DNA of 64,000 bases from Mesorhizobium shangrilense (GTDB taxonomy: Bacteria > Pseudomonadota > Alphaproteobacteria > Rhizobiales > Rhizobiaceae): NCBI RefSeq assembly GCF_040537815.1, contig NZ_JBEWSZ010000001.1, positions 1,054,001 through 1,118,000 on the forward strand, written 5' to 3'. This document shows positions 36,661 through 45,653 of the stretch, one piece after another. The notes under the pieces were generated by a model. It saw nothing but the letters and a program-made list of their open reading frames with translations. It searched no databases and was not told the origin of the DNA. Position 1 is the first letter of the stretch, and each line of letters starts with the position of its first letter. Both the position numbers and the translations under genes were made by a program.

Positions 36661-37296
36661 TCAGGGTCCGGTTGGGCCTGGTCTCTGGAGTTTTTCCACG
36701 ACCTCCGGACCAAGCATCTTTTCGGCGTATTCAACGAGGAGCCGTATGGCTTCGCTCGCAGTCAGGTCATCGCTGCGGCCTCGTCTCAGCCACAGGCCGT
36801 CGATCAGCGCGGCAACGCCATTGGTGAAGTGATCAAGCTGGGCGGCCGAGAGAATGTTGGCGAGCGCCGACGCCAGGTTCGACCGAAGCCGGCGGTAGAA
36901 AAGCTGCTGGAGCATGGCATATCGTTCATTCGACGCTGCCGCCGCGTAAAACGAGCTCCAGGCGTTGGCGGTGTTGGCGACGTAGTGCTCTTCGGGAAAA
37001 TTGCCTTCAAAGATTGCCTTGAGTCGTTCCCAGTTCGAATTCGCCCGGCGCAGTCGTGTCACCACATCGTCCATCAGCAAGCGGTTGGCGTAGCGAACCA
37101 TTTCGAACAGGACTTCTTCCTTGTTCTTGAAATAGTAGGTCAGGATTCCCTGCGACATCCCTGCCTCCCGGCAGATGCGCGTGGTCGTCAGGCCATTCAA
37201 TCCGTCCGTCAGGAACACCCTGTGCGCCGCCTCGATGAGCTCGATGCGCCTGATATCCTCGATGCGGGTTTTTGTCTTGGGGGCAGCGGATTGCAT
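36661..37296 (-). CDS. BetI-like TetR-family repressor
   Basis: The 211-residue protein has a TetR helix-turn-helix (GLNGLTTTRICREAGMSQGI, then LTYYFKNKEEVL) and a C-terminal ligand domain. That domain resembles BetI, with FEGNFPEEHYV, AWSSFYAAA and the late GVAALIDGLWLRRG. BetI senses choline and represses betaine genes. Start ATG 37296; a GTG at 37311 is possible. It is divergent from the choline/betaine-type binding-protein gene 120 bp away and very probably controls it. An 8-bp palindrome GTGTACAC lies at 37304-37311. Confidence 0.82.
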   Translation of the reverse strand: MQSAAPKTKTRIEDIRRIELIEAAHRVFLTDGLNGLTTTRICREAGMSQGILTYYFKNKEEVLFEMVRYANRLLMDDVVTRLRRANSNWERLKAIFEGNFPEEHYVANTANAWSSFYAAAASNERYAMLQQLFYRRLRSNLASALANILSAAQLDHFTNGVAALIDGLWLRRGRSDDLTASEAIRLLVEYAEKMLGPEVVEKLQRPGPTGP

Positions 37297-37346
37297 GGCT
37301 TCTGTGTACACTACCAGAATTTTGTACGCTCTAACAATTTATTATA

Positions 37347-37374
37347 TTGACAAAAAATACCTGCACCATAGACT
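37347..37374 (+). promoter_or_regulatory. likely sigma-70 promoter of the binding-protein gene
   Basis: A consensus TTGACA (37347-37352) is followed after 16 bp by TAGACT (37369-37374), 42 bp before the ATG at 37416. It is placed between the divergent TetR gene and its probable target. Confidence 0.55.
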
Positions 37375-37415
37375 CATCGCAACCTCGGGAAATCCAGACA
37401 AATGGGAGATTTGTG

Positions 37416-38351
37416 ATGAGAAGGCTCGTTGCCACAATCATTGTCGCTTGCAGCATGGGCTTTGCGAGCCCTTTGCTCGCAGCCGATCAGGAAAGCTGCA
37501 AGGCGCTTCGCCTGTCTGACCTCGGCTGGACCGACATCGCCCTGACCAACGCGACTGTCTCCGCGATCGCCGACGCGCTTGGCTACCACCCGGAGCAAAA
37601 TCTGCTGGGCCTGAACGTCACCTACGAGATGCTGAAGGCGGGGAACATCGATGCATTCCTGGGCAACTGGCGCCCGGCACAGGATGACGAATTCAAATCC
37701 TACTTCGACGATGGCTCGGTGGTGCCGGTCGGAACCAATCTGGTGGGGGCGAAGTACACGCTCGCGGTGCCGACCTATGTGGCCGATGCAGGGGTTCGGT
37801 CCTTCGATGACCTGGCCGCGCATGCCGACAAGTTCGGCGGCAAGATCTACGGGATAGAACCCGGCACCAACAAGCCGTTGCTGGACATGGTGGCGGCGGA
37901 TAGGCACGGGCTGAAACCCTGGGAAATCGTCGAATCGAGTGAAGCGGCGATGCTTGCCCAGGTCCAAAGGAGTATTCCGAAAAAGGACTGGATCGTATTC
38001 CTCGGCTGGCAGCCGCATCCGATGAATACACATTTCGACATGACCTACCTGACGGGCGGAGATGTCGAGTTCGGACCAAACTTCGGCGGCGCCACGGTCC
38101 GAACAATCGTACGGCGCGATTATCCGGCTAACTGTCCCAACCTCACCCGGCTGCTGTCGAACATCGCCTTCGACATCGACTACGAAAATGCCGGAATGGA
38201 CATGATCATGAACCAGGGCAAGACGGCCGACGAAGCCGCGCGTGCCATGATGGCTGGTCACCCGCAGATGCTGCAGAAATGGCTGGACGGCGTGACCACC
38301 TTTGACGGCAGCCCCGCCTTGCCTGTGGTGCAGGCCGCGATCGGGAAATAG
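37416..38351 (+). CDS. choline/glycine-betaine-type ABC transporter binding protein
   Basis: The 311-residue protein has an export signal (LVATIIVACSMGFASPLLA) and then an OpuAC-type domain. The domain includes DLGWTDIALTNATVSAIADA, the YEMLKAGNIDAFLGNWRPA segment and IVFLGWQPHPMN, whose tryptophans supply cation-pi contacts in ChoX/ProX. It binds choline, betaine or a similar quaternary amine in the periplasm. GGGAGA precedes the ATG. An alcohol dehydrogenase gene starts 4 bp after its stop, and a permease follows that. Confidence 0.85.
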   Translation: MRRLVATIIVACSMGFASPLLAADQESCKALRLSDLGWTDIALTNATVSAIADALGYHPEQNLLGLNVTYEMLKAGNIDAFLGNWRPAQDDEFKSYFDDGSVVPVGTNLVGAKYTLAVPTYVADAGVRSFDDLAAHADKFGGKIYGIEPGTNKPLLDMVAADRHGLKPWEIVESSEAAMLAQVQRSIPKKDWIVFLGWQPHPMNTHFDMTYLTGGDVEFGPNFGGATVRTIVRRDYPANCPNLTRLLSNIAFDIDYENAGMDMIMNQGKTADEAARAMMAGHPQMLQKWLDGVTTFDGSPALPVVQAAIGK

Positions 38352-38355
38352 CGAA

Positions 38356-39381
38356 ATGGCGTCAGGATTGATGAGCGCTGCCGTCATGACAGCGCCCGGC
38401 CAGCCTATGCGGCTGGCCTGCCTCCCAGTGCCGGAAGCCGGACCCGGCGAGATACTGGTCCGCCTGCAGGCCTGCGGCGTCTGCCACACCGATGTCCACA
38501 TCTGGGATGGCAGCGTTGTGCCGCCGCATGAGGCGAGGCCGTCCATTCTGGGTCATGAGGGGGTGGGGACCGTCGTGGCACTTGGTGCAGGCGTCACCGG
38601 CTGGAACGTTGGCGACAGTGCCGGCGTCCCCTGGCTGCACGACACGTGCGGGCTCTGTGACGAATGCGTGTCCGGCGCGGAGTCCTTTTGCCAGCATCAG
38701 CGCGCGCACGGTCTGCAGGTTCCCGGTGCTTTCGCAGAATATGTGGTCGCGAATGCACGCTACGCCGTGCCGCTGCAGCGTGATGTCGATCCCTTGCGGA
38801 TGGCGCCGGTCATGTGCGCTGGCGTAACCGCCTACGGCGCGATCCGCCGGGCCCAGGTCCGATCGGGTGAAACGGTCGCGATCTTCGGCTGCGGCGGTCT
38901 CGGCCTCTATGCTGTCCAGATCGCGGCACGGCAGGGCGCGCGCGTCATTGCGGTGGACCGCGACCCCGCAAAGCTTGCGCGGGCAAGCATGCTCGGTGCT
39001 TCGGCGGCTTTTCTTGCCGACGGCACGCTGAATGCCGCCTTCGACGCGGATCATAGGGCGCATGCCTGCATCAATTTCGCACCGACAACCGCGACCTGGA
39101 GCGCGATGGTTGCGGCGGTGAGGCCGCGCGGCCGCATCGTGGCCGCGGCCATGGTCTCGCAAGACGTTCCCCTCAACCAGGAATGGCTGACCGCAACCGG
39201 CGTCTGCATTACCGGGACGAGTGTCGGCACGCGTGGCGAGATGCAGGAAACGGTTGCCATGCATGTGGACGATCCACTGCGTTCCGAGATCGTCCCTATC
39301 AAGCTCGGCGATGTCACGGAAGCCCTGCAGAGCCTGGCTGAAGGCCGGGCCGTGGGCCGTTTCGTCATCGATTTTCGTTGA
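38356..39381 (+). CDS. zinc-dependent alcohol dehydrogenase (MDR family)
   Basis: The 341-residue medium-chain dehydrogenase has the catalytic zinc site (ACGVCHTDVHI and ILGHEGVGTV), the structural zinc cysteines (CGLCDECVSGAESFC) and the nucleotide-binding AIFGCGGLGLYAVQIA. Its general layout is AdhP-like. The gene sits between the binding protein (4 bp) and permease genes of a choline/betaine-type uptake system, so its alcohol substrate may be taken up by that system. This is inference. The upstream open frame to 38302 is shadow. Confidence 0.88.
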   Translation: MASGLMSAAVMTAPGQPMRLACLPVPEAGPGEILVRLQACGVCHTDVHIWDGSVVPPHEARPSILGHEGVGTVVALGAGVTGWNVGDSAGVPWLHDTCGLCDECVSGAESFCQHQRAHGLQVPGAFAEYVVANARYAVPLQRDVDPLRMAPVMCAGVTAYGAIRRAQVRSGETVAIFGCGGLGLYAVQIAARQGARVIAVDRDPAKLARASMLGASAAFLADGTLNAAFDADHRAHACINFAPTTATWSAMVAAVRPRGRIVAAAMVSQDVPLNQEWLTATGVCITGTSVGTRGEMQETVAMHVDDPLRSEIVPIKLGDVTEALQSLAEGRAVGRFVIDFR

Positions 39382-39419
39382 GACGCCGGCGTGTCCGCGA
39401 CAGATAATCGGAGGGAGAG

Positions 39420-40274
39420 ATGGATCCGTTCCTGAAACTGATCGGAAGCGCCAAGATTCCGGTAGGGGCTGGCGGAAAGGTCTTCTTTAATTACCTCACC
39501 ACGAATTTTGCCTGGTTCTTCGACACCATCGCGCAAGGCGCCACATGGATGCTGGACAGCTTGATCGGCGTGTTCCTGTGGTTGCCACCTGAACTGGTGA
39601 TTGCCGCGATCGCCTTTGTCGGCTGGTATTTCCAGAGGTCCTGGAAGCTGGCGCTCGGCATCACGCTTGGTCTGCTGTTCATCGCCAACCAGGGGCTGTG
39701 GAAAGAGTCGATCGAAACTTTGGTTCTTGTTGTAACCGCGACAGCGGCATCGATGCTGATCGGCGTGCCCATCGGTATCTGGGCGGCGCACAACCAGCGC
39801 GGCTACCGCTTGCTGCAGCCTGTATTGGACATGATGCAGACGCTGCCCACCTTCGTCTATCTGGTTCCCGTCCTGATATTGTTCGGGCTTGGAATGGCGC
39901 CCGGCCTGATCGTGACGGTGATATTTGCCGCGCCGACACCCATCCGGCTGACCTATCTCGGCATCGTCTCCGTCCCCAGGCCGATCCTTGAATCGGGCAT
40001 CGCGTTCGGAGCCACGAAATGGCAGCTCTTGTGGAAGATCGAGTTTCCCGCCGCTTTGCCCACCATCGTCGCCGGGCTGACCCAGTGCATCATGCTGTCG
40101 CTTTCCATGGTCGTCTTCGCCGCCTTGATCGGCGCCAAGGGGCTTGGGGCCCCGATCGTTCGTGCCCTCAACTCGGTCAACGTTCCGCTCGGTCTCGAGG
40201 CCGGCCTGGCGATCGTGGTGCTGGCGATCATACTGGACCGGACAAGCCGGATTGGGTCACCGGGCGTGCCATGA
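39420..40274 (+). CDS. choline/betaine-type ABC transporter permease
   Basis: The 284-residue protein has about six membrane helices and the BPD_transp_1 permease core. The EAA loop region reads ESGIAFGATKWQLLWKIEFPAALPTI (quoted in part: FGATKWQLLWKIEFP). The N-terminus FFNYLTTNFAWFFDTI and SIETLVLVVTATAASMLIG match ProW/ChoW. GGAGGGAGAG precedes the ATG. No ATP-binding subunit gene follows: a convergent LysR gene begins 66 bp after the stop. The ATPase must come from elsewhere, or the operon has been truncated. Confidence 0.87.
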   Translation: MDPFLKLIGSAKIPVGAGGKVFFNYLTTNFAWFFDTIAQGATWMLDSLIGVFLWLPPELVIAAIAFVGWYFQRSWKLALGITLGLLFIANQGLWKESIETLVLVVTATAASMLIGVPIGIWAAHNQRGYRLLQPVLDMMQTLPTFVYLVPVLILFGLGMAPGLIVTVIFAAPTPIRLTYLGIVSVPRPILESGIAFGATKWQLLWKIEFPAALPTIVAGLTQCIMLSLSMVVFAALIGAKGLGAPIVRALNSVNVPLGLEAGLAIVVLAIILDRTSRIGSPGVP

Positions 40275-40340
40275 TGACGGCCCTATGGCCGCAATGGAAG
40301 AACGCATTGGCTGTTGCAGCTGCCGTGATCGAGCGCTGCC

Positions 40341-41243
40341 TCATTCGGCCCGCGAAGTCCGTTCGCGGAACTGTTCGGCCATCCAGTCGATGAACACGCG
40401 CAGGCGGGGCGATAGCTGGCGGGTGTGCGAATAGAGCACATGGACTGGCAAGGGTGACGGCGGAAAGTCGGCGAGCACCTCGACAAGGGCGCCGCTGGCC
40501 AGTTCCGAAACGACGCGGTATCGCGGTACCTGGATCAGCCCAAGGCCCAGGCATGCGGAGGCGACATTGGTCTCGGGGCCGGTCACGGTCACATTGGCGG
40601 GTAGGGTGAACTGGCGGGTCTTTGCGCCGACGCTGAGGACGAGAGGTATGATGTCGGGGGAGTCCGGCGACATCAGCCCGACCATTTCGTGCCCCTCCAG
40701 ATCGTCTGGCGTTTGCGGCGTGCCAAAGCGGTCGAGGTAGTCAGGGCTGGCGAAGGTGCCTCTTTCCAGCGTCGCCAGACGTCGCCGTATCAATGGGCTG
40801 TCCGACAGTTCGCCGGCGCGCAGCAGGCAGTCGAACCCTTCACGGATCATGTCCAGCGGCTGGTGCATCTCGCTGATGTGCAAGCGAATGTCGGGGTACA
40901 TCGCGCGAAAGCGCGGCAGGCCCGGCAACAGGAAATAGCGCGCTTGGGTGCCGTGCATGTCGACACGGACCAGTCCCGAAGGCTTGGCGCCGACGAAGGC
41001 GCCCTCGGCGTCTTCCAGGTCGGCGACCAGGCTGACGCAGCGTTGATAGTAGGCTTCGCCATCCAGAGTTGGGCTGACCTGGCGTGTCGTGCGCTGCAGC
41101 AGCCGCACGCCCAGCCGCGCCTCCAGGCCCTTCACCGCATCGGTGACGGATGAACGCGGCAGGCCGAGATCGTCGGCGGCCTTGGTAAAGCTGCGCCGCT
41201 CGACGATGCGGATGAAGACGCGCATGGCATCGAAGCGATCCAT
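40341..41243 (-). CDS. LysR-family transcriptional regulator
   Basis: The 300-residue protein has an N-terminal winged helix-turn-helix (FIRIVERRSFTKAADDLGLP, then SSVTDAVKGLEARLGVRLL) and a LysR substrate-binding domain. Start ATG 41243 gives MDRFDAMRVF, the usual LysR beginning. It is divergent from the SDR gene at 41360, 116 bp away, so it probably regulates the SDR pair in response to an unknown inducer. Confidence 0.88.
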   Translation of the reverse strand: MDRFDAMRVFIRIVERRSFTKAADDLGLPRSSVTDAVKGLEARLGVRLLQRTTRQVSPTLDGEAYYQRCVSLVADLEDAEGAFVGAKPSGLVRVDMHGTQARYFLLPGLPRFRAMYPDIRLHISEMHQPLDMIREGFDCLLRAGELSDSPLIRRRLATLERGTFASPDYLDRFGTPQTPDDLEGHEMVGLMSPDSPDIIPLVLSVGAKTRQFTLPANVTVTGPETNVASACLGLGLIQVPRYRVVSELASGALVEVLADFPPSPLPVHVLYSHTRQLSPRLRVFIDWMAEQFRERTSRAE

Positions 41244-41359
41244 TATCCGAAATCCCGAATTATGATGTCGGATCATGGCTGATTATCCGCCAGAAGAGAA
41301 GATGCATCTTTATCCCATCAGCCACCGATCACCGGTGGCCACCACCAAGGAGAGAGATC

Positions 41360-42100
41360 ATGACCACCCAGACCAATAAAGTAGCCATCATCACCGGCGC
41401 CTCGGGCGGCATCGGCGCCGCCGTTGCCGAACGCCTCGCCATGGACGGCTTCACCGTCGTGGTGAACTATGCCGGCAATGCCGCCTCGGCCGAGGCCGTG
41501 GTCGCCAGGATCGAAGCGGCCGGCGGCCGGGCCGTCGCGGCGAAGGCCGACATCTCGGATGTCGCCGCGGTCGCCCGCATGTTCGACTCGGCGGAAACCG
41601 CCTTCGGCGGCGTCGATGTGCTGATCAACAATGCCGGCATCATGAGCCTAGCGACAATCAAGGACAGCGACGATGCGCTGTTCGACCGCCACATCGCGGT
41701 CAACCTGAAAGGCACCTTCAACACGCTGCGCGAGGCGGCACGTCGCCTGCGCGATGGCGGCCGGATCGTGAATTTCTCATCCAGCGTCGTCGGTATGCTG
41801 CAGCCGGGCTATGGCGTCTATGCCGCTACCAAGGCGGCGGTCGAGGCCATGACCAGCATCCTCGCCAAGGAACTGCGCGGCCGCAACATCACGGTCAACG
41901 CCATCGCCCCGGGGCCGACGGCGACCAAGCTCTTCCTCGACGGCAAGCCGCAAGAGGTGATCGACCGCCTGTCGAAGATGGCGCCGCTCGAACGCCTCGG
42001 CCAGCCCCAGGACATCGCCGACGCCGTCGCCTTCCTCGCCGGTCCGGACGGCGCCTGGATCAACGGCCAGACCCTGCGCGCCAATGGCGGGATCATCTGA
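41360..42100 (+). CDS. short-chain dehydrogenase/reductase (FabG-like)
   Basis: The 246-residue classical SDR has the cofactor motif AIITGASGGIGAAVAERLA, NNAG at about residue 90, the catalytic serine in VNFSSSVVG and the YAATK active site. The acidic residue that selects NAD is replaced by a neutral stretch (VVVNYAGNAASAE), which suggests NADPH use. It ends with the family-typical GAWINGQTLRANGGII. GGAGAGAG precedes the ATG. A second SDR follows after 69 bp. Confidence 0.9.
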   Translation: MTTQTNKVAIITGASGGIGAAVAERLAMDGFTVVVNYAGNAASAEAVVARIEAAGGRAVAAKADISDVAAVARMFDSAETAFGGVDVLINNAGIMSLATIKDSDDALFDRHIAVNLKGTFNTLREAARRLRDGGRIVNFSSSVVGMLQPGYGVYAATKAAVEAMTSILAKELRGRNITVNAIAPGPTATKLFLDGKPQEVIDRLSKMAPLERLGQPQDIADAVAFLAGPDGAWINGQTLRANGGII

Positions 42101-42169
42101 TCCGGCCCTCCATCGCCCTCAGACATACCCGACGCCTCAAACCCAAACCTCAGCCAAGGAGATTTTATC

Positions 42170-43072
42170 GTGTCCAAGTCCATCATCCTCGTCACCGGCG
42201 CCTCGTCGGGCTTCGGCCTCATGACCGCCAAGGCCTTGGCCGAGGCAGGCCACACCGTCTACGCCTCGATGCGCGAGACCAAGGGCCGCAATGCACCCCA
42301 GGTCGCCGCCGTCGCCGCTTGGGCGGCCGAACAGAAGGCGGATCTGCGCACCGTCGAACTCGATGTGCAGTCCGACGCGTCGGCCGATGCCGGCATCGCC
42401 CACATCATTGCCGATGGGGGCAGATTGGACGTCATCGTCCATAATGCCGGCCATATGGTGTTCGGCCCAGCCGAAGCTTTCACCCCTGATCAGTTCATCC
42501 AGCAGTATAACGTCAATGTTCTGGGCGCCCAGCGGGTCAACCGGGCTGCGCTGCCGCATCTGCGCCGTCAGCACAAAGGCCTGCTGGTCTGGGTCGGCTC
42601 CTCCTCGACGCGCGGCGGCACCCCGCCATTCCTGGGCCCCTATTTCGCGGCCAAGGCGGCGATGGACGCGCTGGCGGTGACCTATTCCACCGAGCTTGCG
42701 CTGTGGGGCATCGAGACGACCATCATGGTCCCGGGCGCCTTCACCAAGGGTACCAACCATTTCGCGCATTCGGGCAAGCCATCCGATGCGGTGCGGGTCG
42801 CCGAATATGAAGCCGGCCCCTATGCCGGCATCGCCGACAAGGCGCTGAAGGGGCTGGCGGGACAGGAGCCCGCCGACGCCGATCCGTCGGAAGTGGCGCG
42901 GCAGATCGTGCGCGTCGTGGATGCGCCGTTCGGCAAGCGTCCGTTCCGGGTTCATGTCGATCCGTCACAGGACGGCGCGGAGATCGTCAACGGCGTCGCC
43001 GACCGCATGCGCCGCGAGATGTACCGCAATATCGACCTCGAAAACCTGCTCCATCCGGCTGTAATCGCCTGA
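42170..43072 (+). CDS. short-chain dehydrogenase/reductase
   Basis: The 300-residue SDR has ILVTGASSGFGLMTAKALA as cofactor motif, VHNAGH in place of NNAG, the serine in WVGSSSTRGG, and an active-site tyrosine in GPYFAAKAAMDA. It is longer than FabG and resembles extended SDRs that act on ketones or aldehydes; substrate unknown. The start is a GTG at 42170 preceded by AAGGAGAT. It is probably co-transcribed with the preceding SDR gene. Confidence 0.88.
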   Translation: MSKSIILVTGASSGFGLMTAKALAEAGHTVYASMRETKGRNAPQVAAVAAWAAEQKADLRTVELDVQSDASADAGIAHIIADGGRLDVIVHNAGHMVFGPAEAFTPDQFIQQYNVNVLGAQRVNRAALPHLRRQHKGLLVWVGSSSTRGGTPPFLGPYFAAKAAMDALAVTYSTELALWGIETTIMVPGAFTKGTNHFAHSGKPSDAVRVAEYEAGPYAGIADKALKGLAGQEPADADPSEVARQIVRVVDAPFGKRPFRVHVDPSQDGAEIVNGVADRMRREMYRNIDLENLLHPAVIA

Positions 43073-43191
43073 GTTGCGGTTCGCCGGATCGGTCGAAGCA
43101 AAAGGGGCTGATGCCGGTGGTGTCAGCCCTTCCGTCGTGACGATCGCCTTCTAGCCGGCACGGTCCGGAACGGAGGACGTGGCGGCGACCT

Positions 43192-44091
43192 CTATGTCGC
43201 GGCACGAGTGTCCCGGATGAGTTCGATGAACGCTCGCAATTTCGCCGGCTGGTGACGTCGTCCGGGATAATAGAGGTTGAGACCGGGATATGGCGGCGTC
43301 CAGTCGTCCAGCACCTGAATGAGACGTCCTGCCGCGATGTCCTCGGCGACCGACCATTCGGAGATATAGGCCAGGCCGGCGCCCTCCCGCGCGGCGCGCA
43401 ACATCAGGTCGCTTTCATCCAGGGTGAGGGAGCCCGGAACGTCCAGGGCCAGACTTTCTCCCCTTCTTTCGAACTCCCACCGGTAGAGCGATCCGCTGGC
43501 CATGCGGGCACGGATGCAAGCGTGCCTCATCAGGTCGTTTGGCGTCAGGGGGCGGGGACGCTGTTCAAAATAGGAGGGAGAGCCGACGATGACCGAACGC
43601 GTCTGCCGGCTGATCGGTATCGCGATCATGTCGGGCGGGATCATTTCGGCGATCCGCACGCCAGCGTCGAAACCCTGGCCGATCACATCCACCAGCGCGC
43701 CTTCGGTGGTCACTTCAACCTGCATCCGCGGGTAGCGGCGCAGGTATTCCAGCACCAGCGGCGCCAGGATCATCCGTGCCGCGCCGAGCGAGGTGTTGAG
43801 GCGCAACGTACCGACAGGCTCGGAGCGGTGTCCGTCAACGCCTTCCATGGCGTTGCGGATCGCCGACAGGGCAGGCCCCACTTCGGCGATGAACTGCTCG
43901 CCGGCCGCCGACAGAGACACACTGCGGGTGGTGCGATTGAACAGACGCACGCCAAGGCGGGTCTCGAGCGCCGCGATCGACTGGCTGAGCGCCGAGGAAG
44001 ACATGCCCAATTCGCGCGCCGCAGCCCGAAAACCGCCGCGGCTGGCGACGGCCATTACAGCTTCGAGTTCAATCAGGCTGCCACGTGTCAT
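43192..44091 (-). CDS. LysR-family transcriptional regulator
   Basis: The 299-residue LysR protein starts at ATG 44091 (MTRGSLIELEAVMAVASRGG) with the helix-turn-helix AARELGMSSSALSQSIAALE and LGVRLFNRTTRSV. A substrate-binding domain follows. The frame upstream to 44208 is open but not LysR-like. It is divergent from the aldehyde dehydrogenase gene 100 bp away, its probable target. Confidence 0.88.
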   Translation of the reverse strand: MTRGSLIELEAVMAVASRGGFRAAARELGMSSSALSQSIAALETRLGVRLFNRTTRSVSLSAAGEQFIAEVGPALSAIRNAMEGVDGHRSEPVGTLRLNTSLGAARMILAPLVLEYLRRYPRMQVEVTTEGALVDVIGQGFDAGVRIAEMIPPDMIAIPISRQTRSVIVGSPSYFEQRPRPLTPNDLMRHACIRARMASGSLYRWEFERRGESLALDVPGSLTLDESDLMLRAAREGAGLAYISEWSVAEDIAAGRLIQVLDDWTPPYPGLNLYYPGRRHQPAKLRAFIELIRDTRAAT

Positions 44092-44191
44092 TGTCCGTAT
44101 ATTCTTATCAGCCTGTGCGGCTTTGGTCACCTTATCGAATTGATGTGCGCGCGCCAAATTAGTCCGGTCAAGAAATATGGAGAACACGACC

Positions 44192-45607
44192 ATGCGCAGC
44201 ATCGACAAAATCTACATCAACGGCGCCTTTGTCGCGCCACACGGCGAGGAAACCGCCGACCTCTTCAATCCCGCCACAGAAATGAAGATCGGCCAGGTGC
44301 GACTGGGCGACGCGACTGATGCCGACGCCGCTGTCGCTGCGGCCAAACAGGCATTCCCGGCCTTCTCGCGGACGACCAAGGCCGAACGCATCGCTTTCCT
44401 CAAGCGCCTGCACGCAGCGGTCTCGGCGCGGGCCGACGAACTGGCCCGCGTGATGGTCGAGGAATATGGTGCGCCGCGGTATTTCGTCGGCTTCTCGGTC
44501 GCCAATGCGGCATCAGTCTTTCTGGACATGGTCGAGACACTGGAGGCCTACGACTTTACCCGGACCATCGGCCGGGCCGAGGTGGAGATGCGACCGCATG
44601 GGGTTGTCGTGGCGATCACGCCCTGGAACAGCAATTACGGTTTCATTTGCACGAAGCTGGCCATGGCGATCGCCGCCGGTTGCACCATCGTGCTCAAGCC
44701 CAGCGAGATGAGTGCCATCCAGACCCAGGTGCTGACCGAATGCCTGCATGCGGCGGGTTTGCCGGCGGGGGTGTTCAATATCGTCAATGGCCGCGGAGAC
44801 GTGGTCGGCGCGACGCTGAGTTCGCACCCGGACGTCGCCAAGATCAGCTTCACCGGCTCCACGGGCGTCGGCCGCTCGATCCTGCTGGCCGCCGCCCAGA
44901 CCATGAAGCGCGTGACGCTGGAACTGGGCGGCAAGGGGCCGAACGTCATTCTGGAAGACGCCGACCTCGACGCCGCCATCCCGACGGCGCTGATGTCCGG
45001 CTTCATGAACAGCGGCCAGGCCTGCATCGCCGGCACGCGTATTCTGGCCCCCGAAAGTCGACTGCCGGAGATCCTGGAGCGACTGAAGACCGCCGTGGCG
45101 GCCATCAAGGCAGGTGATCCAAACGAGCCGGGCGTTCAGATCGGACCCATGGTCAGCCAGAAGCAGTATGAGCGCGTGCAGGGCTACATCCGGTTGGGCC
45201 TGGAAGAGGGCGCCGATCTGTTGGCCGGCGGCGAGGGGCGCCCGGCGGGCCTGGAGCGTGGCTGGTTCGTGCAGCCGACTATCTTCAGCGGCGTTACCAA
45301 CCAGATGCGTATCGCCCGCGAGGAGATTTTTGGGCCCGTGCTCTGCGTAATCCCTTATCGGGATGAGGCTGAGGCCGTCGCCATCGCCAATGACACGAGC
45401 TATGGGCTGCAGGCCTATGTGCTGTCGTCCGATGCCGACCGCGCACGCGCCTTCGCCGACCAGCTCGATTCAGGTCGCGTCGTCATCAATGGCGCGCCTC
45501 ACGAACCATTGGCACCATTCGGCGGGTTCAAGCAGTCGGGCATCGGTCGCGAATATGGCGTCTTCGGACTGGAAGCCTATCTCGAGCCTCGAGCCGTGCT
45601 CGCCTGA
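44192..45607 (+). CDS. NAD(P)-dependent aldehyde dehydrogenase
   Basis: The 471-residue enzyme has the ALDH motifs AITPWNSNYGFICTK, the cofactor loop FTGSTGVGRSILLAAA, the catalytic glutamate in TLELGGKGPNVI and the catalytic cysteine in NSGQACIAGTR. It ends GGFKQSGIGREYGVFGLEAYLEPR (in part: KQSGIGREYG). I chose ATG 44192 because GGAGA lies eight bases upstream, although ATG 44177 is also in frame. With the alcohol dehydrogenase at 38356 it could complete an alcohol-to-acid route, but this is only inference. Confidence 0.92.
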   Translation: MRSIDKIYINGAFVAPHGEETADLFNPATEMKIGQVRLGDATDADAAVAAAKQAFPAFSRTTKAERIAFLKRLHAAVSARADELARVMVEEYGAPRYFVGFSVANAASVFLDMVETLEAYDFTRTIGRAEVEMRPHGVVVAITPWNSNYGFICTKLAMAIAAGCTIVLKPSEMSAIQTQVLTECLHAAGLPAGVFNIVNGRGDVVGATLSSHPDVAKISFTGSTGVGRSILLAAAQTMKRVTLELGGKGPNVILEDADLDAAIPTALMSGFMNSGQACIAGTRILAPESRLPEILERLKTAVAAIKAGDPNEPGVQIGPMVSQKQYERVQGYIRLGLEEGADLLAGGEGRPAGLERGWFVQPTIFSGVTNQMRIAREEIFGPVLCVIPYRDEAEAVAIANDTSYGLQAYVLSSDADRARAFADQLDSGRVVINGAPHEPLAPFGGFKQSGIGREYGVFGLEAYLEPRAVLA

Positions 45608-45653
45608 GGGCGCGCTCAGACTGGACCGCTTAATCGTCCCGGCCTGGCAAAGG

